Shown: positions 10,281 through 22,100, counted from the first letter of the stretch. The stretch: 64,000 bases of DNA from Liolophura sinensis (GCF_032854445.1 NW_027018032.1:1-64000), one strand, 5' to 3'. Notes: generated by a model from the letters alone, not told the origin. Translations and numbers: made by a program.

Positions 10281-13213
10281 GTAAGGTGTTGAGGATATCA
10301 CTGGCTGTTAACACTAATTGCTATTCTGGTGACCAGTTTTATATCATTTGTTAACAAATTTCGTGTTCCCGTGATGTCATCTTTTTTTATATTTTATTCA
10401 CTGGGGTTCTATAGGACCTTAAGGATAATTTATTGTCGGCATCTTTGATAATAGCAAAACTTGCCCCTCACAAACACCTTTGCATCAAGAAATATTTGCA
10501 CACTTTTCATTTCACTATAACTGAAACAAAAATCTGTTTCTTTGAGGAACTCATCTACAATTTAAAACAAAAAATTACAGTTGAAGTAGATCACAATCGC
10601 TGGGCCCTCCAAAACTGCAGATAGATATCAACACCAGTGTTGAGCGACAGACTATTCTCGCCACTGTCACTCATAATCCGCTGGCCCGATTGCATCATCC
10701 GGTATCGCTCAACTTGACTATAAAAATGTATATTATGTGCACTGGGAAACCGTGCCCAGTTCTCCAAGGACACTTCCATCATTCCATGGATGAGCGATTC
10801 GTGTTGGTATGTGAGCAAACATCGGTGATCATATCGCCCAGTCCCTTATCTGTACACGCTTTTCAAGGGTCTCGTGCAACTCCAAGATCCAAGTAAAACT
10901 AGGGCCTCGTATGTTATGTTTAAAAATATTTGTTGTAACACTGTTTTACTTATTTGATTTTCAGTGTGCAAATTAAGCGATATAAGTAGGGAGGGGTGTA
11001 GAGTCATGCTATGGCTTCTGGAAAAAGAGTGGGTAATGCACGGATTTGTCAGTGCTTTGGAGGGGTTTTCAGTTCATATTACCGCGGCCGACGAGATAAG
11101 CAGACGACTAAAGTTAAATGTTTTTTTTTCCTTAGAAATGAATATCATATTGTTTTTTAAAATGCAAATTACTAACAAATATAGCATAAATATTGTGGCT
11201 AGGGAACATTTGGTGTAAAAATAAAGCCTTGCAGATCTCTATAAACATCGTCAACACTTGAGCCAATGCAATTAAACAAAACGTTAAGAACAAATCACCA
11301 ATGATGACGTTAATTCTAAGCAAACCTACGCTCGTCGCACATGCTCGGTCAATGTTGTCTTGTGCTAACTGTACAAACTCCTGACAGTGCATGTGCCGAT
11401 CACAACACGCGCTTTATATCACTGTCACCACCAGACAAGCTTGAGCTTTGGGCCTGTGCGACGCACCTAGACTTCTTTAGGCTAGGTCTTATCACTCGTG
11501 TTAGCAATAAAATGTTTGTTACAATAATGTTGTGGATACGTTAGATAAATTAAATGGATGTGTATTAAGGATTATTAGAAACAAATGTTGAGACTGGGTT
11601 TGGTGTTTCCTGACATCACTGCATCATCACCGTGATCTCAATGACCTCGGCGTTGTTTATGTTTGTCATAAAATGTTCAGTATAAACAAGATGCAGTTGA
11701 GTATAAATGTGTGTAAATATCACATCAAAAGGCCCCTAGAAACACCTGTGCTATGTGTGTCTGATTTATAGGTGGATGAAAAAAACGTCATTGTAGTAAA
11801 CCATCCTCTGTTGTTTGTCATACAATGTTCAGTGTGAACAAAACTGAGGGAGTACCACATCAAAAGACCCTTAGAGACTTCTGTCTACAGCTAACTCAAC
11901 TCAACTATCTACAGCTTAATTCTCTCGCATGGTGGACACACATGCACACTGTAACTTCAGAGGACAAACGATCTTTAACAAACACTGAATTGGGCATATG
12001 GTCACCTGAGCTTCTCTGCCTGATGTTGTAAGCAAGGTGCGCTTGAGCCCCCATGTTGTGTATCATAGGGATTGATAGACCAGCACCTTGTTCACTCACC
12101 CATGAATCGCTTCCAACCCATTTGCCAGTGTGATAACAGAGATCAGTAACACACAGATACGTAAATACCCTGATGAGTGGGAGGTTTTCCATCTGCAGAA
12201 TTAATTGTAAAACAAATCAGTTTTCAGGAATATTCTACACTAACTTCCTGCACGACTAAAAGCATGTGTATAAGTGAAAAAGGTGAACATTTTATATTAA
12301 ACATTCTACAAATCAGCTTTAGAAGTAGAAGTATGTTTTGAAAAATAAATATTATGGTATAACAAGAGACGAATGTCATTGATGGAGATATGAATAAGAG
12401 TATTAAGAATAACTCATTACTAACAGGGGAAATGGAATGCGAAGGAAAAATCAAAAAGATTCGATTCTTTCCACATTTGTCGAAATGCGACGCCGTACAA
12501 GTAATCACATCTTACACCAGCCAGCTGAGTGGTTTATTGAGTTTTATCAGCAGAGTATTACATGTAGTGACACTCGTTACAGCGCATATGCCGCACTCCA
12601 TGCTCGCTTTACATCACTCTCACCACTAGACAAGCCACACATTTAGCGCACGTTGGCTTTTTTAGGCTTAGCCTCATCACTGGTGTGCTTGTGCGGAACT
12701 ACTTGACCAGCATTCATCAATAAAATAGTTTCAGATGTTGGCTGAAGTCGGATTGTGTATACTTCAAATAAAGAGAATGCGTGTCTATAAGGTATCATTA
12801 GAAACACAGGTGTGTGTTTTCTGAAAAAAAATCATTTCTTGCCTTATCACCGAGCCCCTCAGGACTTTGTTGCTGTTTATTATTTCTGTACAAAATTTTC
12901 TAGTGGTGACAGCGATGAAACGTGAACTCAGGTGCATGTGCCGTAAGGAGCATGAGTAGTAGTCACAGAGATATGAGTAATGCCCCTTGTTTAGATTCCG
13001 GCTTACTCAGTGGGGTGATTTTCCCTTTTCACTGTCTAGTATACGCAACCAGGTAACATGTATTATACACTCAACAATAAATCAAGTTATATATGTAAAA
13101 AACACATGAAATTGCGGTAAACAAGTATCATTTACCCTGCTTTAAAATACAGTTTGAACAACATTTACCATTTCTTTTATTTACGTGTTCATAAAAGTGT
13201 ATATGTGAAATGT

Positions 13214-13215
<2 letters not shown>
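10281..13215 (+). other. Intron with diverged direct repeats
   Basis: No exon can be supported. A segment of about 170 bp at 11370-11540 recurs at 12560-12735 with shared blocks such as CATGTGCCGATCACA/CATATGCCGCACTCC, TTTATATCACTGTCACCAC/TTTACATCACTCTCACCAC, GACAAGC and AATAAAAT. Two related stretches (11655-11760 and 11805-11885) share TCATAAAATGTTCAGT-like and CACATCAAAAG blocks. These are old repeats of unknown type. Confidence 0.45.

Positions 13216-13281
<66 letters not shown>
13216..13281. repeat. (TA)n microsatellite
   Basis: A 66-bp uninterrupted AT dinucleotide run, 40 bp before the transmembrane exon. The Ile-Tyr ORFs across it are artefacts. Confidence 0.98.
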
Positions 13282-13283
<2 letters not shown>

Positions 13284-13321
13284 CTCTCTGGGTTTTATGA
13301 CTATAAACTCATGTTTTACAG

Positions 13322-13457
13322 TCTCTGTTGTACCTCCCGGTTCCTCCGGTGCCCCCACTGCCTTAGCCGGCCCCCTGGCGGGCGGCATCTCTGAAGCTAT
13401 CGTTTTAAATGGTTGTCGTGCTTTTAGTTGTGGTCATCTTACGTAGGCGAAAGCAAG
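13322..13457 (+). pseudogene. Transmembrane exon of the Ig receptor, frameshifted
   Basis: The acceptor TTTTACAG ends at 13321 and the donor GTAATG starts at 13458. The exon starts in phase 1, like the Ig exons. It encodes a Pro/Gly/Ala-rich juxtamembrane part (SVVPPGSSGAP and GGISEAIVL). One frame over, it then encodes a hydrophobic run MVVVLLLVVVIL closed by the stop-transfer RRRKQ. Length 136 nt is one more than a multiple of three. The shift lies at the AAA of 13407-13411, where a single extra A accounts for it. Without the lesion it is a type I membrane anchor. Either the gene is dying or the assembly has a 1-nt error here. Confidence 0.7.
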
Positions 13458-13569
13458 GTAATGACGTACGTTGAAAAACAAATACCTTATAAATTTAAAT
13501 AGGCAAGGGCATATGAACCATAGATGGACAAACGGTAGTACAAAGAGAAACAAAAATGTCTTTAAATAA

Positions 13570-14300
13570 AAATTGCAAAAAAAATGTGATTGTCTACAAC
13601 AAAACAAAGTTTGGTACAGACTTCAAAGGGTCAAAACAACCACATATCTTAGAGTCAGAATTTCTTTGGTTCCCAGAACAGGGTCCAACCATCCATTATA
13701 TAAGATTAGTCAAAACGACCATAACATTATGATTTCATTTCAATGGCCAGCAGAATATGGTCGAAGGAACCAACACAAATGTGGTCACATTTTCTTTGTT
13801 CACCATAACATTGTCATTATTACCGAAATTATACTGGTTGTTTTGATATCTCATAGTTGGTAACATATCCACCATCTAATTATAGACACGGAAGTGATGG
13901 ATATCAATGCTTGTGGTCATGGAATTTAGGGTAATGCATAAAGCTGATCACTGTATCCTCAAGCATGTCTGACAGCAACCTGCGGATGGTCGTGGGTTTC
14001 CCCGGGGCTCTGCCCGGTTTTATCCCAACATAATAATGACCGCCGTCGCATAAGTGAACTATTCTTTAGTACAGCGTAAAACACCAATCAAAAAAAAATA
14101 ATAATAAATCAAGCATGTCAAAAACATTCCGAACAAGATAATAATGGAGTTGGTACAGAATCTTTGTAACTGACTAACTAAAAGAAAAACACCCTATTGA
14201 CAAACTACAGTTGACTCAAGTAATGACTTTGTATTCTTTATTCCCCAATAAGCTTACATACAATGTACTTTTCATGCAATTTTCTATAAAAAAGGAAATC
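13570..14300. repeat. Intronic direct repeat, copy 1 (holds a SINE fragment)
   Basis: Blocks such as AAAGGGTCAAAACAACCACAT, CTTAGAGTCAGAATTT, GTAATGCATAAAGCTGATCACTGT and TTTATTCCCCA are shared in order with 14990-15575. Copy 1 is longer only because a SINE piece sits at 13970-14108. It may be a local duplication or two copies of an unnamed element. Confidence 0.75.
13970..14108 (+). mobile_element. SINE family 1, 5'-truncated, with target-site duplication
   Basis: It begins in the central domain (TGACAGCAACCTGCGG) and ends with GTAAAACACCAATCA plus an A-rich tail. The 11-bp duplication TCAAGCATGTC flanks it at 13959-13969 and 14109-14119. The other copy of the direct repeat, near 15360, shows the unoccupied site. 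Confidence 0.88.
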
Positions 14301-14808
14301 AACCAGACATTACGAAAACATTCCAGGTGAGAAGTGAGCACTATGCGGAAGACGCGATTGTTAGCGATATATTTACTATTTATTTATGTAGTTATTTATT
14401 TATGTGTTTGGTTCTTGCTTAGCGCAATACTCGAGTATTTTCACTCAAACACTGCCGTTCATATTTATGGGTTGAGGAAACCGGAGTGCCCGGCGTCAAT
14501 GAAGAACATTTGGTACGCTATGTATGTTACTGAACATTGACACCTCGTGTTCCTGGGCCTCACTAATTTGTGTTCGGAAGAAAAACGTATGACTTCATTC
14601 ATTTTGCCTCAGAAAAATCATTTTGCATACGAGCTTACGCCTTTTTACCTTTTTATCTATACTTACATCTTTTATCTATACTTACATGCATTAGCTTTTA
14701 TCAGAGAGTACAGTGGAACGTACGTTTCCGTAATCTATTAGTAACGCATTTTTGCTAAAAACAAAGTAAAAATTGCAAATAACTTATTTTTTCTCCTATT
14801 TTTCACAG

Positions 14809-14833
14809 GTACTGGGTTTTCGGCAAACGAACA
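14809..14833 (+). CDS. Micro-exon of the Ig receptor tail (predicted)
   Basis: A 25-nt exon between a strong acceptor (TTTTTCACAG, ending at 14808) and a strong donor (GTAAGT, 14834). It encodes GTGFSANEQ across its borders. It enters in phase 1, matching the end of the transmembrane exon, and leaves in phase 2, matching the next exon at 17022. Phase agreement is the main support. It would be the first cytoplasmic residues after the RRRKQ anchor. Confidence 0.5.
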
Positions 14834-14989
14834 GTAAGTACGAGGCATAAGGACACTCTGGAACCAATCGTCACTTAAGTTTTACACACTGTATCCTTAG
14901 AGTAACAGTTGAAACTGACATACTGCTTTTAATATTTAGGTCGTAACAAACAAAACTTCACTGTTAAAAAGATCTGGTTGATTGGACCT

Positions 14990-15575
14990 AAAAGAAATTT
15001 GGTCGTCTATGGCCAAACAAAGTTTGATACAGATTCCAAAGGGTCAAAACAACCACATACCTTAGAGTCAGAATTTTAATGGCCGCCAGTATAGAGTCGA
15101 AGTAATCTTTATATAAGAATGGTCAAAAACGACCCTAACATTTATGGTTACATTTAAATAACCGCCAGAATAGGATCGCATTTTCTATGTCCCCCATAAC
15201 AGTGTCATTATCACCAAACTTATATTGGCTGTTTTGAGATCTCAAATAATTGTATCTCATAGTTAGTAACATATACCATCTAGTTACAGACACTGGCGTG
15301 ATGGATATCGATGCTTGTGGTCAGGGGATTTAGGGTAATACATAAAGCTGATCACTGTGTCCTCAAGTATGTCAAAAACATTCCTAACAAGATAATAATG
15401 ACGTTGGTACAGGTCTTTGTAAGTGACTAACTAACAGTAAAACATCCTGTTGACGAAACACAGTGGACCCAAGTAATGAATTTATACTCTTTATTCCCCA
15501 GTAAGCTGGGATATAATAAACGCCCTTATGTATAATGTACTCTTCGTGCAATTTTCCATAAAAACAAATATGAAC
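14990..15575. repeat. Intronic direct repeat, copy 2 (empty SINE site)
   Basis: Diverged copy of 13570-14300. The segment CCTCAAGTATGTCAAAAACA near 15360 is the counterpart of the SINE insertion point in copy 1. Confidence 0.75.
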
Positions 15576-17021
15576 AACCAAATAAAATAAGTTTTGGAAA
15601 AATTCAGGAAATCAAATGAAAAACATTATTCCATAGGCCTGCCAGCTTCACTTTATCAAAGGACAAGAGTCAGAAATCCTACATCTCACCCTAGTCCATG
15701 TCAAATGTCTGTATGCAGATTTGCAGCTTAGTCGCAAACTATTGGATGAAATATCTTCATGGGAAGGACGAAGTCTCTAGGCACTGCCAGCAGAACAAAA
15801 TACACCATTATCTTTGTATTCCCAAAGCATTCCCGTGGAGGGAAAATAGGTGACTGGTGTTCTGTCTAAGAACAATGTTAGTTTTCGCCTTTCCTAGGCC
15901 AGTCAAAATGCCATAACCAAGGTCACACTTTTTATTTCCTGAAATGTTGTTCCCGATGTTCAGGAATTGTACGCAAAGTTCATGTCTGTAGTAAGCTGGT
16001 ATTAGAAAATGATCTGACAATATTTGAAGCAGGTATTGGATGAAAACCAATGATAAAGAATCAGTTGATTCGTTAAATTTGAGGAATGTATGCGTGGATT
16101 GAGCTGACTTTCAGACTCGATTTGAACCAGATGTTACCTCTTGCGTGTATCTTCCTGCTATTATCCTTTTCATATCCGTGACAACGGGTTATAATAACAA
16201 AAATTGAAGGTGGGACCTTCACTCAGCCTTGTAACACCAATCACTCTGTGTCCCAATAGAACAAAATCATTACTTTTACCTTGTCACACTGTCTTCAGCT
16301 AACATACCACAATTTCTCGTCGCGGTTTGGTTCTTTTTAACTGCTTTTAACCATGCTGGTCCAATCTGTTTTATCTTGAATGTTTCCATCAAGTCAAATG
16401 CCATCCACTGTCTCGTGGTGTAGACATGTTCTCGCCACAATATGGCTAAAATATTGCCGTCGTTTCTTTCATAAATTTGACCATTTTTTTCCGGCGACCA
16501 TTTTTTTTTTGATTAAAATATTTTACTCTAATGATTTTGGTCGCCCGTGATATTTCGTTCGGCCAAAATTTTCGATCCTCAGTTCTTTGGTCAGAAATCT
16601 GTCAAACAAAGTTAGTTTGGTTGCAGTGAGCCGATCCTTGTAACAGTGTGGACATGAAATTTCCGTTTGATACCGAAGGGAGGCTATTTTAATACTGAAG
16701 TAGTTCACTGATCACAGATAAGGGCGAAAAAATAAAAAATTTTATGAATCTTAGTTTCCTTGCAAAAACAATTTGTTACAGAAAATAAAAATACCGGTTT
16801 CATGTGTGTTTATAACTAGGCTCAAAGTTAACTTTCTTTTCACATGTAAGAGTAATGTTTTACATCTTGTGACAGACCAGTTTATTTCAGGTTGAAATAT
16901 TTAATGGCTTTTACACTCACACATTTTGTGTAGTGTATTGCAGATTTGACGTTACATTGTCGCTTAAGATTCAAGTGAACAAGACACTGTTTATCGTCAA
17001 TACATTTCTATCTTTTATTAG
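15576..17021 (+). other. Intron, nothing recognisable
   Basis: No domain-like ORF and no repeat that I can match within the window, apart from general AT richness. Confidence 0.35.
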
Positions 17022-17115
17022 AAATACCGGAGTCTATGAAAAGGTGGATCTCATGCCCAACTCAGATAAGTATATCCCGTTAAAAGAGGATAGAGCTCTC
17101 CGGCTGTGTTTATAA
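17022..17115 (+). CDS. Cytoplasmic-tail exon of the Ig receptor (3' border uncertain)
   Basis: The acceptor CTTTTATTAG ends at 17021, and the exon is entered in phase 2, agreeing with the micro-exon. It encodes NTGVYEKVDLMPNSDKYIPL. The frame reaches a TAA at 17113-17115. Two ends are possible. A donor AAG|GTGGAT at 17043/17044 ends in phase 0 and fits the next exon; reading through would make this a terminal exon. VYEKV and KYIPL are Tyr-x-x-hydrophobic motifs of the kind bound by SH2 or adaptor proteins. Role in signalling is inference. Confidence 0.45.
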
Positions 17116-17209
17116 CAGCGTATGCTAATGCAAAATATCTGTAATTTTCAATCTTGCAATTTTTTCTATAAACGAAAAAGCTAACATAATTTAGACGGTC
17201 TCTCTGATA

Positions 17210-17700
17210 TCTCAGCAACACGTCAGCTCAATGGCCCCCAAACGAATCTATGCATCGAAACGGACTTTCATATATCAGCCGTTAACCAGTATGTACGTAC
17301 CAAGTCAATAATCGCAATACCAATTCCCAAAATGACGTTTGAATCAAAACAACAAAAGCCGATAATAAAATATGTATCTCCGCAGCATTTTGGCTGCTAC
17401 AGTTGACATATCCAGTGTGGCGACCTAATTCAACACGATGAATATACCGGCCCACGTCATGGGTTAAGCGAAATTGGACACATTCATGAAGCAGAGTGCC
17501 AGAGAGTCTAAACGCTTTTCCCATACACATTTTCAAGAGAATTCTACCCATTGTAAAAATTCTAAAACAGAGTAAAAGCCTTCGATGGAATAACCTTGAC
17601 AAACTTGCTGCTTGCAGTAATGAACTGTGACGTTAATTAAAAGAGGCACACAACACACAGGGTACACCAAACGCCACAAGGCGAAATACGTTGCAATATC
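17210..17700 (-). pseudogene. Penelope-like element fragment (RT C-terminus and 3' region)
   Basis: The minus strand shows a LVAF stretch, then SLLQAASLSRLFHRRL, which is equivalent to the end of the RT ORFs at 28.4, 33.2, 42.4 and 49.4 kb. It also shows the shared 3' block around CTAATTCAACACGATGAATA (17426-17445) and AATTCCCAAAATGACGTTT (near 17324). It lies inside an intron of the Ig receptor in antisense. Confidence 0.5.
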
Positions 17701-17911
17701 ATGTTTCCAATAGAAGACCGTGTTTCAAGTCGGAGATCAAGTTTCCAGTCGGAGACCATATTTCCAACCGGAGACCATGTTTCAAATCGGAAACCATGAT
17801 TTCTGAAGGAGGTCATGATGCTCCCTGGGGTAGTATTCCAGACGAGTCATTTTTTTAACTTGGATAAATATTTGTATTTGTCTATGTGTGAATAAAATGA
17901 AATGAAAACAG

Positions 17912-18038
17912 GAGAAAACGTTTGCTATAAACCAGATGACATCCGGGTACGACGCGGATAATTGTGCTCTAACTAAATATTTGATAGATACAGGTTATGA
18001 TATATCAGTTGGGTTGTATGCTGTTGATAAGAATAAAG
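17912..18038 (+). CDS. Cytoplasmic-tail exon of the Ig receptor
   Basis: A 127-nt open exon with AG at 17910-17911 and GTAAGC at 18039, phase 0 to phase 1. It encodes EKTFAINQMTSGYDADN and then DTGYDISVGLYAVDKNK. The composition (GYD twice, LYAVDK) resembles the Tyr-rich tails of invertebrate scavenger or Ig receptors as I remember them, which is not evidence of orthology. The phase 1 end fits the next exon exactly. It is clean coding sequence between non-coding flanks. Confidence 0.6.
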
Positions 18039-18910
18039 GTAAGCAGTTAAGCTATATATAAACCAGGATTAATTGAATGATAATCTATCTCAAACGCTAA
18101 TAGAACGGGAAATGAATCATCCTCTTAGTGTACGCATAAACCTGTTTAGCTGATGTTTTGGACTTACAACTATTGATACAAAAACCAGTTGCCTATAAAT
18201 TCTACCTTGATGTTATTGCTTGTCTGGTACTCCAGTTTTTATGATAAAATTCGACATAAACTTGAAAAAATGTCATCAAAACGAATTTACAGTTCCGAAA
18301 ATACGTAAGTATGGTTGTCATGAGAAATTGGAGAAATTCTTAGGTTGGTTCGCGAGAACTTTAAAAGATACAGGAAGAAGGTAACAAATGTCTAATGAGG
18401 CTCACTGGTCCTCTACAAGGTGGAGCAAATCTTCCGAACTGTATCGCACTGTTGGGCCCTTTACCTATTTTAATAATGTTATAAATCATTTTAGTAGCAA
18501 TCCAAGTGATCATGAATAGCCATAACTTGTAGCGTAATTCAAAAGGGCAGAGACCACTACTTTAATGGACAGCAAGATTCACTTCACTTTGTAACGAACT
18601 GGTGAATCCCATTTTTATGGTTTATTCTTATGACTCCGAAATATGTCACAGCAAGTTCTCGTCTCCAGTGTTGCCCTCGATTCTCATATATGTCCAGTAT
18701 ACCCGAATACAATTTACTGGTGTTTTTTTATTTATAAAGCATTTTTTATTTTTTATTTATTTTGTCTTCAATAGTGCTTAGTGGTCAGTGAAACGAGGTA
18801 CAAATAAGCACTTGTATTCACAGGAATTTTAGTTCACAGTTTAATCGCGTCTATGGTGAAATTCCATATATTTATTCATATACATTACAGTGTATTACCT
18901 TTAATTTCAG

Positions 18911-18973
18911 AAGAAGCAGCACGGGTCTATGCAGAATTAAATACAGCAAGGAAAACCAGCAAAACTGCAAAAG
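18911..18973 (+). CDS. Cytoplasmic-tail exon with YAEL motif
   Basis: A 63-nt exon, phase 1 to phase 1, between TTAATTTCAG and G|GTCAGT. It encodes EEAARVYAELNTARKTSKTAK. YAEL fits the YxxL half of an ITAM. The residue two before Tyr is Arg, so it is not a strict ITIM. The basic, Ser/Thr-rich remainder could be a phosphorylation region. It joins in phase with both neighbours. Confidence 0.6.
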
Positions 18974-19235
18974 GTCAGTTTTATAGCCGATAGCAAACCT
19001 TTATGTTTCCTCATTACTGTTTTTGTTATTTATTTTTCAATCTTACAAAAAAGGGGAGATTTTCCAAGATTTTAGAACCGAATGTATAACGTTCCTTGCA
19101 CATAAAACATCACAAATTTGTCATGAGTAGATTATTGTGCATTGAAATACGTTGTGCGTCTAAAACTTCCAATCTGCCATCCCAAAAGGAAAACAACATG
19201 AAAAATGTTTTATTACAATTAATGTTTGGCTCCAG

Positions 19236-19287
19236 AGGGTCCAGTGTATGATGAAGTCAACAAAACTGAATGCCAATTAGAAAACAG
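19236..19287 (+). CDS. Cytoplasmic-tail exon with YDEV motif (3' border uncertain)
   Basis: The acceptor GGCTCCAG ends at 19235, and the entry is phase 1, as required. It encodes GPVYDEVNKTECQLEN. A weak donor (CAG|GTTGGA) follows at 19288. Reading through instead reaches a stop near 19373, so this could also be the last exon. YDEV is a further YxxV motif. Confidence 0.5.
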
Positions 19288-20269
19288 GTTGGATTTCTTT
19301 AAACGCTACATGGTTGACATTTTATTTCTGCCTAGCGTTTATTATTACCTCAAGAGGACTTTATCCTGTCATTAAGCAATGAAATTAGAAGAATGGAATT
19401 TTGTTCGCCAGTTTGATATTATTTTAATGGGATTTGTGGTATATTTTTATTTGACCGATTGCACGTGCCGTGCACCAGAACGTATCACTTGTATAAGACG
19501 TTCAGGCTTATGAGTTGAGGTAACCACAGTACCAGTGCCATGTGGAGACCAGTGCTATGTGGAGGCCACAGCTCAACGGCATGTACCTCACAGACAAGGC
19601 CGCTCTAGAGTTAGAGAAGGATTCGCGTCTGATGCATTATTTATCATTTATCGTTTAGCTGAAGATAGAACAGCTGGAATGGAAATAGCATTGCATTTGT
19701 TATACCACGGCGGCGGGATGTGGAACATTATTGTTTTATTTAATGAATTGTTAGAGTAAAACCCTGGTACAAATTGACGACAGACCGGATTTCACTGGCT
19801 TCATGTGACCGTTTACCATCACGACTCTGATCTTACTCTACATGTATTGTTTGATACTGTACATGTATTTTGCATTCCGGTGGACTAAACACCACCGAGG
19901 TATGGTAGGTTTACGATGGTTTCACCTACATATTTATTATATGTGATTATGCCACAGCATTTCAAGTAATTCTACACCGTAGACGTCTATCACCTCGCAA
20001 TTAATATCACTGGATTTTTTAAAACCAATTCTGCTTAAGCTACGGTCATGGGGGTATTTAAGCATTTACGTAAATAGTTAAAATAATAATCGTAGCTGAC
20101 GTAAATTAAAGATGTAGGTTTTCATCGGACCGCACTCGTCGTTGCTCTGGATGTACTCTGTGAGTTGTAGTTCTTGTTATCAGCTGATTTGTTTTCATAC
20201 AATGCCTGAATGAATGGTGGATCAGGTTGTGTTCCATTTTTGCCTTTTTTCAACGTGCCATTGGTAAAG
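19288..20269 (+). other. Intron or flank, nothing recognisable
   Basis: A short open frame at 19535-19759 has no domain. Otherwise AT-rich non-coding sequence. Confidence 0.3.
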
Positions 20270-20658
20270 CTGATGGGGTTTTCAAGCCAAAGTCAGGGAA
20301 AGGAAAACGTAAGTGACAGACGAATTATTACCACAAACAAATATGTTGTCATCGGAAGTATATCATAGTTGTTATGGAAAGTAAAATCTGAAACTGTTCT
20401 ACTGAGCGTTATGTGATTGTCTCTCCATACTTATTCACCATTTGTACTTTACATTAAGTTTTAATTAAAACCGGATGCGAATTGTTTGCTAAGCAAACGA
20501 GACATGCACTGTAATTGCAGTACTTGAAGCTAGGTGTCTCTATGTGCTAAAGGTCATTTATCTTTATAATCTAATTATATTTTGGGATTGTTCGACAGGG
20601 AAATCTATGCACGGTTACAAAACTGGTCTTAACAAAGGCAAACCAAAGGATGGAAAAG
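20270..20658 (+). CDS. Two possible Lys/Gly-rich tail exons
   Basis: The pieces 20270-20308 (DGVFKPKSGKGK, donor GTAAGT) and 20599-20658 (KSMHGYKTGLNKGKPKDGK, acceptor GTTCGACAG, donor GTGAGA) are both phase 1 to 1 and share a Lys-Pro/Lys-Gly composition. They could be further cytoplasmic exons of the same receptor. The first has a poor acceptor and the link to the preceding exon does not fit in phase. In another frame the second piece reads EIYARLQNWS and stops. The two readings cannot be separated without transcripts. Confidence 0.3.
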
Positions 20659-21750
20659 GTGAGAATTACTTTTTTTTTATTTACTGCAAGAAACACTGAA
20701 CCGAATCTGAAAGATATGCAGCAGTGCACGCAAATAAGGTTTATATATACACTCAACGCTAACCAAAAAATTGCAGTTGCAGGGGTGAGCTGCAAATAGT
20801 TGTGGAGTATTTTGGCATTATGGTCTAATACAACTCCAGTCTTTACCCTGCTAACATTTACTTCCCAAGCCTTCTTATAACGTGTATTGTTTGATAACTT
20901 TAGAAGTGATGTTAATGTGATCTGTATTTCCCCATAGTCGGTGGGTAAATTATTATTTATCAGGGATACAAATGTAGAAACAATTAAATCTGAACTGAAA
21001 ATAAGAACAAAAATATGAAAGCAATAGTAACAAACAAAACAAAACATGTTATAAAGTAATGTTATCCATGTATAAATGGTTTTCGACAGATTTTTGTACA
21101 TCTAGTATCTTCTTACTTTTAACCAATTTTTTCTGTGTTCGGTTTTATTTTCGAATTCCATTTAAACGTGTGCATGTATTATAACCCTGTGTAGAATTCA
21201 AAACGGTTGATCATAGCTTTTTCCAAATTTGGAAGCCTTTGGAATTTTTAAAGTACAAGATATTACACGTCTCTACTCATGTTAACAGATGTAGTAATTG
21301 TGCCCCGTAATTTAATTAATTTGGGAGAGAATAGAAACTATTGGACAAATTTCTTGTACATGTGTATTATGAAAGCTGACAAATGTAAAATACAAAATAA
21401 ATAAGGCTAACCTTTTAGCCACCAGCTTGGAAATAAGAATATAGTTTATAGAAGACAAATCATTTCTGCTATTAGGAAACAGATGTGCTTTTAAAGTAGT
21501 TACATATGTATGTACAATGTAGATATACTTACTTTCTTATGCTCTACGGCAGCCAACAATGGACCACCAGAAATCGGTACAGAGTTCAGTCGTTTAGATG
21601 TGATCATGTTTTTGTTGAGTTTGTAGCCACCACCAGCCTACTTTATTTTATTACACTTCGTGGAAATTAAGAGTTTTCTAAGTCTGTTTTTGAATCCCCT
21701 GTACACTAGACACTTTATATCTGCGTTACAAGCACAATCTTCTGTTTTAC
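20659..21750 (+). other. Nothing recognisable
   Basis: AT-rich sequence. The minus-strand ORF at 20571-21101 is hydrophobic and Phe/Ile-rich by base composition only, has no domain, and overlaps the tail exon region. Confidence 0.35.
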
Positions 21751-21751
21751 C

Positions 21752-22100
21752 TACCGGATCCGATAGTTAATAGAGCGTTCTCTTTGGGAGTGGTAGGTCC
21801 AGGGTCAATCCTGGGTCGACTCACACCTGAGACCTTAAAAGGGACAATAGTAGCTTCCTCGCTTCGCGTTCAGCATGAAGGAGATAGTGCAAAGACTGGT
21901 TCACCCGTATCAGTATAACGGCTCGATCGGGGCAATTTACTTGCCTTCGTCAAGGCGTCTCAGTTAATCAGCACTAGATAAAAGAGCGGTGGAAATCCGT
22001 CCTGCAACCAAGAGGCACATTACATGCACTCTAAGTGTTCCTTTGTCGTCATATGACTGAAAAGTTGTTAAGTACATCGTTAAACCCCAGGCACTCACTC
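21752..22100 (+). mobile_element. tRNA-derived SINE, family 2, near full-length
   Basis: The head has an A-box-like TAGAGCGTTCTCTTTGGGA and a B-box-like GGGTCAATCCTGGGTCGA (near 21810-21828). The body contains CAGTATAACGGCTCGATCGG and the end has GTTAAACCCCAGGCACTCACTC. A second, truncated copy is at 62.27 kb. The 3' end matches a mollusc SINE pattern I remember; this is inference. Confidence 0.7.

Noticed and set aside
10964-11218. Open frame after a good acceptor at 10963
   Set aside because: The acceptor looks fair, but the translation has no Ig, TM or tail features and runs into AT-rich low-complexity sequence.
13210-13446. Plus-strand ORF beginning with an Ile-Tyr repeat
   Set aside because: The first part is the TA microsatellite. 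Only the part after the acceptor at 13321 is exon sequence.
20571-21101. Minus-strand hydrophobic ORF of 176 codons
   Set aside because: Its composition follows the AT-rich DNA, it has no domain, and it overlaps likely exon sequence on the other strand.
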